This document shows positions 55,085 through 64,000 of a stretch of DNA of 64,000 nt, piece by piece (within the stretch, counting starts at the first letter, position 1; every line of letters starts with the position of its first letter). Position numbers and translations under genes: made by a program. The notes beneath the pieces were generated by a model that made no database searches, was not told where the DNA came from, and saw only the letters and a program-made list of their open reading frames with translations. The DNA is from Acheta domesticus (lineage: Eukaryota > Arthropoda > Insecta > Orthoptera > Gryllidae), in contig JAHLJT010008446.1 in NCBI GenBank assembly GCA_031308135.1, positions 165,218,006 through 165,282,005 on the forward strand. The letters are read 5' to 3'.

Positions 55085-57545
55085 TTATTATTATTCCTCT
55101 ATATCACGACTAAAGATGTTATGTGTCGGCTGAATATAAAATCTACTCCAGGTTGCAACCAGCTACCTAAGGAGGAGATCTAGGGACTGTCGGTGCCTCC
55201 ACAATACTTTGCGCAAAATGTGGGCTCTTCCAAATAAAGCGATTTCTTGCACTTCCCAGTCTTTTGAATTACCTGGGAGTTTAGACAAGTTCTTACACAA
55301 ATTTTGCGGAACAAAACCCAGAGCTCCGATAACTATCGGGACGACCTGTGCTTTTACGCCCCACATTCGGCTCATCTCGATTTCCAAACTCTTGTATTTA
55401 AGACGTTTCTCTGACTCCTTGGTAACGACGTTTTGATCGCAAGGTACAGCAACATCGACAAGTAAACACGATTTGTTCTCCAAATCCCGGATAACTTTAT
55501 CCGGTTTGTTTGCCGCTATCGTGGGATCAGTTTAAATTTGTTGGTCGTACAATATCGTACACAATCCAACAGACGTCACCGGTTTTGGTGAGTGTTCGTA
55601 CCACTTGGGGCATGTGTTCGGAACTTCGAGGGCGGTACAGATCTGCCAGTGCCACACCCTGTCGTGTCTTTTTAAGTATTCGGTCTTTGCTAGGATTGGA
55701 CAAGCTCAGACAATATGATCAATGGTTTCTACGTGTTCCTGACAAATGCGGCATTTATCATCTTGGGAAATTTGACAGCCGCTTTATCATAATGTCGTGT
55801 TCTCAAGGCCTCATCTTGGGGAGCTATTACAAGTGCTTCCGATTCTGGCTTCATTCTTCCCCTTTTAAGCCACATAAATGATTGATCTTATTGATCTGTG
55901 CTCTGTCTATTCATTTCAAATATTGTCCGTGGAGTGGTTTCTCTCAACGATTTCTTTAACATTTTTTGTCTTACATTTTATGTAAGGTCGCATCAGAAGT
56001 TCAGTATCTCTATCATTCTGCGTGTCTTGCAGAGTCTTATTCGCAATGCTTCTTGCCACATTAATAATGCCTCTGTTTCCCATTCTTCGGTCAGATTTCA
56101 TGACCTGCCTCATTAGAGGGTCATCTTGATGGCTGACTACATACTTTCCCATCCCGACTATTGCGTTGTGCCAGGAGGCCTCAATTTGTCTGAGGCCTCT
56201 TCCTCCTTACTTACGTGACACATAAAGTCTATGTACATTTGCTCGAGGGTGGGAAACATGATGCATTGTTAGCAGTTTTCTGTTTTTCGATCCATGATGC
56301 GAATTTCTTGCTCAGTCTAGTCCACTAGTTCGAAACTGTATTCGGCTACAGGCACTGCCAAACTACCTATTGCTGATATTTTATTCCTGGAATTCAGAGC
56401 GGACTGCACGACTCTTCTGTAATACTCCCTGCGAATTCTCTCTTTCATTGTGTCGTTCGAGATGGTCCCACATTCTTCAATGCCCAGATATTTGTAAGTT
56501 TTACCTGGCTCAAGATCTTGAATCACAGTGTGCGTATGAACTTCAAGACTCTCTGACGTTGTCATTTTGCATCTTTTTAAATTGATTTTTGCACACTTGT
56601 CAAAGCCAAACTTCATACAGATGTCATTGCTAAGGTCATTCACGACAGACAGCATTTAGGAGAGAATCGCTTCATTCTTAGCAAACACTTTAAGATTATC
56701 CATGTAAAACAAACGTGATACTAGCCTTTCATCACCATGAAGCTTGTAAGCACAGTCAGCTTGCGACAACTGTCTAGATAGTGGGATCAAACTGATGCAA
56801 AACAGCAGAGGGGATAGTGAATCTCCTTGAAAAATTGGTTTCCATCGCTTCCTTTCCGCTGTGTATTCGTAACCTGGTACTTTACGACTTCATACTAGCC
56901 TTGCAAAATTTAATAAGTCTAAGATCAAATCGATAGATCTCCAGGGTCTTCAAAATCCAGTCGTGTGGTACACTATCAAAGTCCACATATTCAATTGAAG
57001 CCATGCTCAAATTACGTTGGCGTTTCTTTACATCATTCAAGATGACTTTATTCAGTAGCAAGATTTCCTTACAGCCATAAGAGCCTTTACATCCTTTTTG
57101 CTCAGCTGGCATCAGACGATTCTTCTCTGTCTGTACATTTTGTCAGCTATGGCTGCAGTTATAACTTTGTACAGTGGTTGGTACAACTTTGTACATTGGC
57201 AGACAAGCGATTGGCCTGTAGTTCTTAGCCTAAGAGCTCTCTCCCGCTGTGGGTAACAAATACGTGATGCCGCGTGTGAGCCATTCCGGAAGTTCCTTTG
57301 GGTTTTCTAAAATGTTATTAACAGCCTTTGCTAGATGAGAATGTATTGCTGTTAATTTCTTAATCCAATAAATCTGGGTCTTATCAACCCTGGGGGATTT
57401 CCAGTTTCCCATGTTCTTAATTGCTTGGAAGAGGTCCTCTTCCGAGAATTCGTGAACATCTTCCACTGTTTCCACAAGTTCATCGGCAGCATCAACTTCA
57501 GATTGAATCGAAGATGCGTCTTTGTTGTAGGATCTGCTCTACTCC
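55085..57545 (-). mobile_element. R4/Dong-like LINE, long copy between TAA repeats, inactive
   Basis: Order on the minus strand: DLFQAIKNMGNWKSPRVDKT (57230-57475), NYRPIACLP, VDFDSVPHDWILKTL (56882-57112), QGDSLSPLLFCISLIPLSRQ, FYMDNLKVFAKNE (about 56680-56720), KYLGIEECGTISND, finger region, then ENKSCLLVDVAVPCDQNVVT (55163-55483) and the 3' UTR. TTA units sit at 55080-55094 and at 57550-57570, bracketing the element as for TAA-targeted insertion. The RT box reads YMDN instead of YMDD. Many frameshifts. Confidence 0.8.
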
Positions 57546-57639
57546 CAGATTAATAATAATAATAATAATAAATATTATTTAAATTATTATTATTGTAAAT
57601 AATACGATAAAGATGATGGGGAAAAGATTCAAATATTGA

Positions 57640-59945
57640 AACATCAAAAACTCCAAGAGCACATGTTAAAATATTTTTTCACAAAGCTGACTGCATCCAT
57701 ATTAAGAACTGTCAATAAAAAAGCATAATAAACTCTGTCAGCAAACTGAAGTATCTGGGCGTAATTTTTTATCAAAATCCGAGCTGAGATCATATTTTGG
57801 AATTAAGTAAGAAAATCAGAACACATATTAGGAAATTAAAGACAATTCTGTGGTCATGGGGTAAAAGTTCTTAAGTAAATTTTTGGCAAAATTGGGTTAA
57901 GTACTGGAGCTACAAGATAAGTATCTATATTTTATTTTAGTAAACTGACCGAATTCAAATGTTGCCTCCTTAACAACATACAAGCGTTGGGAAATAACGT
58001 TAAGCATAGGAAGAACTGTTGGCTTAATAATATTTAACCCTTGTTTTCTCCAAACTAAGATTTTTGACTTAAAAACTTTTACACTGTGACCACAAAATTG
58101 AAGTTTTGTATCTGATAAAAATTTCAAATTAGTTTACTTCTCATTTATTGAGTCTTTCATTAGTAGACATCGGATGTATAGGCCCTAAAAATCGTCTTTT
58201 AGGCGCCTAAAAAGGCACTGAAAAAGTCAAGAATAAGGAGAAAAAAGGCACTGTCAAAAATTACATTCACAATAAAATTAAAAATTATTTGTAAAACTCC
58301 ATACATATTCACAACTCTTCTACATTGTATTCTTAATAGTTTCCATTGCAAATATACAACCTGTAACTTTTCAAGGATTGCAATTTCAAATCTGCAACAA
58401 ATGGGAGACAAAATCAGTTCGTATACACAGAAGGATTTCTGAACATCCACTGATGTGTCTGGCATATATTTTAGAAGTCCAACATGAACAACACTGAAAC
58501 CTTCTGGGAATTTACATTTATTTCCACTCAAAAGGTGCCCAGGGTGTATTGTCAATTGACCATTTTCTCAGAACATGGCTAGTATTTATGAAATAGGGAA
58601 ATGGAGAAAAATATGTTGGTATACTTTGAGGAATTATCTCGTATTTCAAAACACAAATACATGAATTGAAGGTTTCGTAATGAATAGTCAGACTGGACCA
58701 TGGCTGATTTTCTGATATCTTAGCATTGTGTAAAAAAATAATACATAAAATGCAAAAACGTGCAATAATTCTAAAGAAAAGGCATTTATGCAAAAAAAAA
58801 AAGCATTTATGCTAAAGTAAGCAGAAATAAGCATTATAAAACTTGGTCAAATGTCATCACTTGTCATGATTTGTGCACATATATTATCAGCCTTTAAATA
58901 AGTTCGCAAGAGAAAAATAGGCATTTCCCTAAACAACCGATGTCTATTCATTAGATATGGAATTGGGAGTTTGTGGGTTGCATTAAAATTCATTTAAATA
59001 TTACACAGAATTTGCAGAACAGATGCATTAAATGCCCCCATGGAAAGATAAATATAACAAATTATACCTTGGAGGAGAGTTTAGCTGTTATCGGAATCAA
59101 GACAGTTAAAAGATTACATGAATTTCAAATACTACAAAGTAATTGTTTCAAGCAATAAGGCAGCAGGGGGGTCACATTTTTGCTTCTTTGTTTCTTTTAA
59201 AGTTCTACTTTGTTGCATCAATTTTCACAACCATTATTTTGACAAGTTAATCCTTCACAAAGGTACGTTTCTTCAAAATATTGAAGTTACAGCTTCCATA
59301 ATTTGAAAGATTTTGTGAGTGATAATGATTTTCAAAGTGATAATGTTACCCCACAGGAGTCAAACATTGGCACCTCTATTTATTTCCAAGTCTCTTGCAA
59401 TGTTTGAATGTTTGTTGGATAGGCAACAGAAACACATAAATAGGCATCAGAACATTATTAGTCTTTGGTTTTTGACAGTTTAAATACTCTAAATAGGGAT
59501 AAATACTGCTTTGAGAACTTAGCCTAAAAGAAGTTTTACTAACATTGTGATAAAATACAATAGGGCAAAAGTGCTTTCATATTTTTACATTTAGTCTGGG
59601 AAGCTATACTGTTTCTAAGAGAAGTAGCTAATTATGGGAACTCAGCCAGCAAATAAATTTTCAATAAAGACTGTGCTACTTAAATTTTTTGAAGTTGTGG
59701 CAATGTTCCACTTTTGGCAATATTACCCGTCATTACCTTATAGAAACATCAGTGGGCAATTTTATAAAATTAGAAAGACACACAATACCGTGTTACAAGA
59801 GACTTTTAACAAATTTGGAGAGAACGCTTAATACAGTCATTCCTAAACTGCTCAACTCACTGCCAGATGAAATTTCATAAATTACAGCTAAAAGGATACT
59901 GAAAGAAAAATTAAAAGATTGGTATATCAGACACTAAATAAAAAC
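57640..59945 (+). pseudogene. Decayed LINE RT/C-terminal region, split by a hAT MITE
   Basis: On the left, about 57725-57870 reads KLKYLGVIFYQNPS and ILELSKKIRTHIRKLKTILW (the KYLGV......L...I..L motif). On the right of the MITE, about 59000-59140 reads QNLQNRCIKCPHGKINIT, then TLEESLAVIGIKTVKRLHEF. About 59720-59935 reads LPYRNISGQFYKIRKTHNTV and NTVIPKLLNSLPDEIS, resembling LINE C-terminal ends (..LP.EI). The clade is unresolved. Stops and shifts abound. Confidence 0.5.
58164..58946. mobile_element. hAT-type MITE with exact 8-bp target duplication
   Basis: Termini TAGACATCGGATGTATAGG (left) and TAGACATCGGTTGTTTAGG (right, reversed) differ at two positions. TTCATTAG flanks both sides exactly (58156-58163 and 58947-58954). 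Subterminal GCATTTATGC/AAATGC-type repeats lie near the right end (58780-58830). It is 783 bases long and has no transposase. It splits the LINE relic at 57640-59945. Confidence 0.9.
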
Positions 59946-59949
59946 AAAA

Positions 59950-61360
59950 GAAAATTAATTATTAAATAATTTATTATAAAAAAATCGTGAAAATAGATCC
60001 AACAGATGTATGTGGAATTCAGAACTAAATTGTTAGATAACTTATTTTATTATTATTAATTATTGTTAATTTATTTCTTTGCCGGTTGTTCATGACATTG
60101 TGAGATTTTAATTTGTTAATTATTTGTTGCTTAATTTTTTTTGGTTTGTACCTGATATTATTATAATTTAATTATGAAATGGTTATTTTTTTTGCCTGTT
60201 GCTATTGACATTTCCCCATGCATATTGGGAAATCAATCTCTAATTTTTTTGAGCATGTTTCACTCCTCAAATACACCTTTAAAATTCATTTACATATTTT
60301 TACATGCAAATACATTAAATAAGATTTTTTATGAGGTAGCACCTCATGAACTTTGTGAAATAAAAATTTTTTTGTGATTTTGTGAACGAAATAAATGGAG
60401 TAAAACAAATCTCAATTGTCAACATTACAAAAAAACTACATAATATGAATATGCATGTACGTATGCATGTGTGAGTATGTTTACATATACATATAATATG
60501 CATATTATAGATGAGTAATAACCCACAGTTATGAACAGTATTCATTCACAACAATGAATAAAACAAGAATATCTCTCTTTGACTCAATACAATTTTTTAC
60601 TTGAAATATTTTGAATTCATCAATAATACAAGTTATGAGCAACAATAACTACAACATGCATTATCTTGGACCAAAAACTTTAATGGAAAAAAAAAAAAAA
60701 AACTTACAGAGGATTTTCATTTTATATTTAACACCGAAAACAAAATCAAATATCAGCTTTCATTTCACTAATTGGTTTTTATCATCTTCTCACCAGAATC
60801 TCACAAGTATGCACACATTTTTCTTGAGCTCCAGAATGCCTACCCCAACTCTTTTACAAACTTAGTAGTATAATAAATAAAATCTAGCAAGCACTGTCAA
60901 CATTTCATAAAAAGAAAGTTTTTCCTCCCATGCAATAGAAACTTTTGCATAACAGCATTGCCAAACAGGCTACATAAGCACTTTCATTCAATTAAAAGAA
61001 AACGATCACATTTGCAAATAATTCGTTCAAAAGATACTGGCTTAAACTCAATACTGTCAATAACATAAAACTACAATATTCAATAATGGTCTAGAAGAAA
61101 CTTACAAACATTAAAGTAAATCACTCACATTAAATAAATTTTCGATCTCACTCTATTAAACTTCACAAAATCATTATTTATAACATTGCCTACACTGAGT
61201 ACATACACAAAATATGACATCCAAATTCTACATAAAATGTAACACAACTGTTTGCACGGTATTATGAATATAAATGAAAAAAATATATATTTGCTGTTAT
61301 GAGCAAAAATTAATATTGAAATAAACAATCAAGAATGCAAAGAAGCAAATACAAAAAAAA
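59950..61360. other. AT-rich stretch, no recognised element
   Basis: Long AT-rich DNA with ATG/CAT-rich dinucleotide patches (60440-60510) and a 16-base poly-A run near 60688. I see no gene, TIR or copy of other window repeats. If the proposed centrin first exon is right, this is intron 1. Confidence 0.45.
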
Positions 61361-61369
61361 TCTTCGTAC

Positions 61370-61372
61370 CAT
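61370..61372 (-). CDS. CETN2: Candidate centrin initiator codon at an exon end (hypothesis)
   Basis: On the minus strand AAAAATG is followed directly by GTACGA, a possible donor. An exon ending in ATG at phase 0 would join the phase-0 acceptor at 43931 to give Met-Ser-Asn-Ser-Phe, matching the M(A)SN-F start of centrins. It lies about 300 bases downstream of a CpG-rich stretch with CRE-like and E2F-like sites. Against it: the donor is not optimal, and an upstream ATG at 61394 opens a short overlapping out-of-frame reading. Confidence 0.3.
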
Positions 61373-61639
61373 TTTTAAGACTCAGCAAGAACATGGATAG
61401 TGCTGCCACAAAGTCGAGAATAATTTAAACTAAATATTGTAGAAATCTTTCCAATGACGTTCTTTCTCAACAATGGCGTTGGGTTAATAATGAATGAAGG
61501 ACCGGATAACACAATACAGAGTTGTGTATACCCTAATACAAGTTCGTAAAAGTATCTTGAATAAGGCTTGGATCAGAGGCAACTAACTACGCGTCAAATC
61601 CCGCGATCAGAGTTTCCCTAGTGCCGCGCTCACAGGACA

Positions 61640-61760
61640 GGCGGGGAAACACTGTCAGAGAATTTCGTCATGGAGGATCCCTGGGATGTCCAGAATGACG
61701 TCACTAAATTTGGCGCGAAAGTGTTGGATGGCAACCTCTGCCGTGCGCGTAAGTTATTCC
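61640..61760 (-). promoter_or_regulatory. CpG-rich promoter-like stretch with CRE and E2F-like sites
   Basis: TGACGTCA (61696-61703) and TTTGGCGCGAAA (61709-61720) are perfect consensus CRE and E2F sites six bases apart, in locally CpG-rich DNA. E2F/CRE control would suit a cell-cycle gene such as centrin, whose first preserved exon lies downstream on the minus strand. Transcription direction is not shown by sequence alone. Confidence 0.45.
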
Positions 61761-61864
61761 ATAGCCCGCTAGTATGCTTTAAAAGCCTCGGCGCTTTGCC
61801 CACCTCCTTGTTATAGCTAAAAGTTCCGCTACTGACCGCTGGCGCGCTGCTCGCCGACCATTCC
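61759..61864 (-). repeat. Inverted repeat arm 1 (partner 63416-63530)
   Basis: Reversed, it begins GAATGGTCGGCGA and ends AAGCATACTAGCGGGCTAT followed by GG. The arm at 63416-63530 begins and ends identically, with a diverged middle. The spacer is about 1.55 kb. Both arms keep an open frame with EWSA(S/T)SA at one end and KHTSGLW at the other. Confidence 0.65.
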
Positions 61865-61879
61865 TCGATCTGCTGCTGC

Positions 61880-63400
61880 ATGCAAATATACGGAGATACG
61901 CATTACAAACACAGAACTTTCGATTTACAGGCTTTGAATTCAAGTATTTAGGCATCTCCATTACTTCTTTAGTAACAGCAGCAATGTTCTTCACGACCTC
62001 TGATAAAAAAATGTTCACAAATTATGTCAATGATCGTTATTAAATCTGCGCTCTCGTCACATGCAAGGAAACTGTTTCTTTGCAAAGCTGGCTTAATATA
62101 TTTTTGAAGGTTTCTTTTCACAACAAACCTTGGAAGTTGTGGTACAGCTTTCACAATAAATTGCTCTACCACATATAACCTTCAGGATTATTTAAAGATG
62201 AGAATGATTTGTTTATTTATTTAATAACCACCCATGTTAATTATCTTCACATTGTAAATAAATATTCACATACATTCTTGATGTTTCTGAACGTTAATAA
62301 AATATGTAACCCTTACTTCGGCAACCTAACAATTCAGTTTATTGCTCAAAATTCGATACAAATCTTGAAAAAACACTCACAAATAGCACAAACAATTTTT
62401 GTTTACGTTCAATAAAAACATACTGGCTCCATGTACTGGGAATGATCGTTTGAGACAGCTTTGGATATTTCTCGTATTGTAACACTTGTCAATAAAAAAG
62501 TGACACATTATCTCACAAACGTCATTGGATATCACGAGATGTCTGTTTGTTGATTTTTATTTCTGATGTTTGATTTATTGTTCTATCATTGTTGTGGAAT
62601 TTGGAAGCGGACTACGCAAAGAATTAGAAATAATGTCTATAATGTCTAAATAATGTCTATAATTGTACTTTAGTTGCTCTTATTGAAAATCTAGTTTTTT
62701 CTTGCACCTCCATGAGAGCGCCAATATGAATTTCGCTAGTCGAAAGTAATTTTATGACTCTATCTCTAGGTGAGAACGTTTTTACCAGGGCAATAGTGAT
62801 TTGGAGTACTTTTTTTGAGTGAACTTTCCTGAGTATTATTTACAACAGCGTCAGCATTTATTTATAACAGCGCCCGTCGTCCGTATTAGAACTAGTTTCT
62901 TCCAGTTATTTAGCGATTATTTTTTCACGAATACTTCTATTTTGAATTTTTACTTTTTTGAGCGTGTAATATAGATTAAAGAATAATACAGTTTGAAAAT
63001 ATAAAAATAGATAGTATAAAACTGATAAAATAATAGTTTTCTATTTTTATCGTTTTCATCCATTGTCTTTAAAAACCTTAAAGACATTATGTGCATTATA
63101 GTTTCTCTTTAAATACCTAAATATACAAGTAAATATCAGAAATAATTAAGAATAAATATTGTATTTTATATGTCAAGAAGAATCACTACTGGCTCACTAA
63201 CCAAGTAGATTTCACGCATGCTATGTATTTGAGGGTTAATTTGAAGCATTCACTCCACAATTTCTTTTAAGCAAACTGCACAGTGAAATATAATTTCAGT
63301 ATTGTTTAATATTACCACCAACACGAGTTTGCAATGCCTCATATCACAGTAAGTGACCAAAATCGTCCGAAATGCGGAGCATTTCCCTATGCATTAAAAC
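61880..63400. other. Spacer between inverted arms, unassigned
   Basis: Mostly AT-rich. A minus-strand ORF (61969-62172, starting MVEQFIVKAVPQLPRF) has no motif I recognise. GCGCC patches occur near 62720 and 62870. Nothing else can be supported. Confidence 0.35.
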
Positions 63401-63415
63401 GGCCCGAAGGTCTCG

Positions 63416-63530
63416 CGAATGGTCGGCGACCAGCGCTTCCAGCGGCCACAATGTGAAACTTCGTCCGTTCGCTGGCTTCCATAAGGATCGGCGAAGTGCC
63501 GCGGCTGTTAAGCATACTAGCGGGCTATGG
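63416..63530 (+). repeat. Inverted repeat arm 2 (partner 61759-61864)
   Basis: See the arm at 61759. The last 21 bases (AAGCATACTAGCGGGCTAT plus GG) are identical to the reversed first arm. Outside this point the two sequences diverge at once, marking a sharp outer boundary. Confidence 0.65.
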
Positions 63531-63539
63531 TTATTCCTA

Positions 63540-64000
63540 CCGAACCAGCAACTTTTGGCTATATTATTCGATTGCCGAGGTTTGTGTTTGATGTTACATT
63601 ACCATGTTTCATGTTACAATACCGCACGCAACTTGATTATTGTGAAAATACAACTTAATTTTAGAGGAAAGAAAGAACATCTCACTGCGAGAAAGTGTAC
63701 CAAAAACGATTTTAAACCATTATAGGCAGAGAAAAACCTCCAACGAAGATTTATTGCGACGCGACGTTTTAAAAGAAAATCGATACCTACGTCGTGTTTT
63801 GTCCATAAGCTCACGGTTTGTACCAGTCTGCCGCTTGCCACCCAGCGGCTACGTTGCTGCCTTCCGAACTACAAAAAGTCACGTGTTCTCATCTCTATAC
63901 AGCAGTGTCTAATAACAGCAAGACTCTCTAACAGAAGTGTTAGTTAGACTGTGCTATACAGTATCCCAAACCTCGCAACATTGGATATGGTTCGATTATA
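63540..64000. other. Unassigned right edge
   Basis: Overlapping short ORFs on both strands have no recognisable motifs. No repeat copy found elsewhere in the window. Confidence 0.4.

Overview
This is an intron- and transposon-rich eukaryotic nuclear window, most likely from an insect. There are no bacterial-style operons. Coding exons are short and have canonical GT/AG splice sites. The repeats are typical of arthropods: mariner, Tc1, piggyBac, hAT and PIF/Harbinger DNA transposons; I-like, CR1/RTE-like and restriction-like-endonuclease LINEs; Penelope-like and Polinton/Maverick remnants; tRNA-derived repeats. The species cannot be named from the sequence.

One host gene is convincingly present: a centrin (caltractin, four EF-hand calcium sensor of centrioles and basal bodies) on the minus strand. 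Four coding exons lie at 43785-43931, 38454-38535, 28653-28837 and 13909-13998. Their splice phases join exactly into 167 residues ending in KKTSLY, with a polyadenylation signal at 13887-13892. The exon with the start codon is not certain. The best candidate is an ATG directly followed by GT at 61370-61372, about 0.3 kb downstream of a CpG-rich stretch holding a CRE-like and an E2F-like site. If that is right, the gene covers about 48 kb and nearly everything between is transposon-filled intron.

Layout. 1-5.3 kb: tRNA-headed composite repeats, one broken by a long-TIR element. 5.3-9.8 kb: LINE debris, a MITE and a PIF/Harbinger element with transposase and an antisense MADF/BESS gene. 9.8-13.6 kb: a scaffold gap with duplicated flanks, then R4/Dong-like LINE pieces. 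14-26.8 kb: a split arthropod repeat gene, a 3 kb hAT with exact 8-bp target duplication, a piggyBac-type MITE and a nearly full-length I-like LINE. 26.9-32.6 kb: AT-rich repeat, LINE fragment, and R4/Dong-like copies arranged head to tail in TAA repeats. 32.7-43.6 kb: nested composites, a LINE-in-LINE-in-MITE nest, a mariner inside a SINE, and a second I-like copy. 44-52.6 kb: Penelope-like, hAT, composite repeat, decayed Polinton, a Tc1-like remnant and a second gap. 52.6-64 kb: two more R4/Dong-like copies, a LINE split by an 8-bp-TSD hAT MITE, and a CpG-rich candidate promoter.

The most unusual material is a family of modular composite repeats. They have palindromic ends (ACTTTCTC...GAGAAAGT around TTACGAA...TTCGTAA), an AT-rich body of about 0.8 kb, and different tRNA-like heads in one equivalent slot. 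One copy carries another inserted between 33-bp perfect direct repeats. I could not assign this family to a known transposon class.
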